Positions 7,388 through 7,508 of a stretch of 7,508 bases of DNA are shown here, in pieces. Source of the stretch: an uncultured Moraxella sp. (GTDB lineage Bacteria > Pseudomonadota > Gammaproteobacteria > Pseudomonadales > Moraxellaceae); the NCBI GenBank assembly GCA_927911235.1, contig CAKMOY010000039.1, forward strand, positions 1 to 7,508. The letters are read 5' to 3'. The notes beneath the pieces were generated by a model. The model worked only from the letters and a program-made list of their open reading frames with translations, ran no database searches and had not been told where the DNA came from. The position numbers and the translations under genes are program-made. Each line of letters starts with the position of its first letter. Position 1 is the stretch's first letter.

Positions 7388-7508
7388 TTAGGCTTTTTTA
7401 CCTAGCCATTTTTCTTCAATTTTTGCCATTTCGCCGTTATTCTTGATGGTTTCAATGCCTTTATTCACGCTGTTTATCAAGGTCTGATTGCCTTTTTTGG
7501 TCTAATAG
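7388..7508 (-). CDS. C-terminus of periplasmic solute-binding protein (SBP_bac_3 type), partial
   Basis: Only the last 35-40 codons are in the window. They read KKGNQTLINSVNKGIETIKNNGEMAKIEEKWLGKK and stop at TAA (7388-7390). The pattern KGN-x-LI-x-x-VNKGI...NG-x-x-x-KI-x-x-KW-x-G is typical of the end of family 3 extracellular solute-binding proteins, which deliver amino acids such as cystine or glutamine to ABC importers. The substrate cannot be told from this piece. In frame upstream is a TAG (7502-7504), immediately next to an A6 run on the coding strand (7493-7498). One A fewer would read LLDQKGNQTLIN instead, so a frameshift is likely here too, although so close to the edge it is uncertain. 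The gene is convergent with the Lon-like gene, with 5 bases between stop codons and no visible terminator. Confidence 0.6.

Noticed and set aside
1..7508. A novel defence, mobile or CRISPR-type system
   Set aside because: All recognisable genes are ordinary chromosomal families. I see no transposase, integrase, repeat array, toxin-antitoxin pair or reverse transcriptase on either strand.

Overview
This 7.5 kb window is AT-rich bacterial chromosome, probably from a gammaproteobacterium. A Moraxellaceae-like genome (Moraxella, Psychrobacter or Acinetobacter type) is my best guess from composition, the TetR and ClsC styles and the AT-rich spacers, but this is inference without a database search. 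I see no tRNA, rRNA, CRISPR array, insertion sequence, phage gene or attachment site.

Layout. On the minus strand, reading leftward from about 4624, there are four genes: a glycine-zipper protein of unknown function (4097-4624), a TetR-family regulator (3057-3743), a ClsC/YmdC-type phospholipase D-family lipoprotein (1196-2882) and an MFS transporter of the metabolite:H+ symporter type (993 to beyond the left edge). Strong hairpin terminators at 4034-4064 and 3003-3031 make the glycine-zipper gene and tetR separate transcription units. On the plus strand a large Lon-like AAA+ protease (4978-7382) is divergent from the glycine-zipper gene. It converges, with a 5 bp gap, on the 3' end of a minus-strand periplasmic solute-binding protein gene that runs off the right edge.

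The dominant oddity is reading-frame damage. The MFS gene, the clsC-like gene and the Lon-like gene are each interrupted by single-base shifts (one, one and three), and the partial binding-protein gene probably has another. Almost all lie in A/T mononucleotide runs. Correcting each by one base restores family-typical protein on both sides, including both HKD motifs of the PLD protein and the Ser-Lys dyad of the Lon domain. Either the assembly has uncorrected homopolymer indels (my preferred reading), or these are recent pseudogenes, or some A/T tracts are slippage or phase-variation switches. The two shortest genes, tetR and the glycine-zipper gene, are intact.

The genes are consistent with envelope and stress maintenance (cardiolipin synthesis, glycine-zipper protein, stress-type protease, transport), but nothing shows that they form one system. 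The most interesting non-coding element is a perfect 9-bp inverted repeat upstream of tetR, a candidate operator. I found no convincing new defence, mobile or secretion system.
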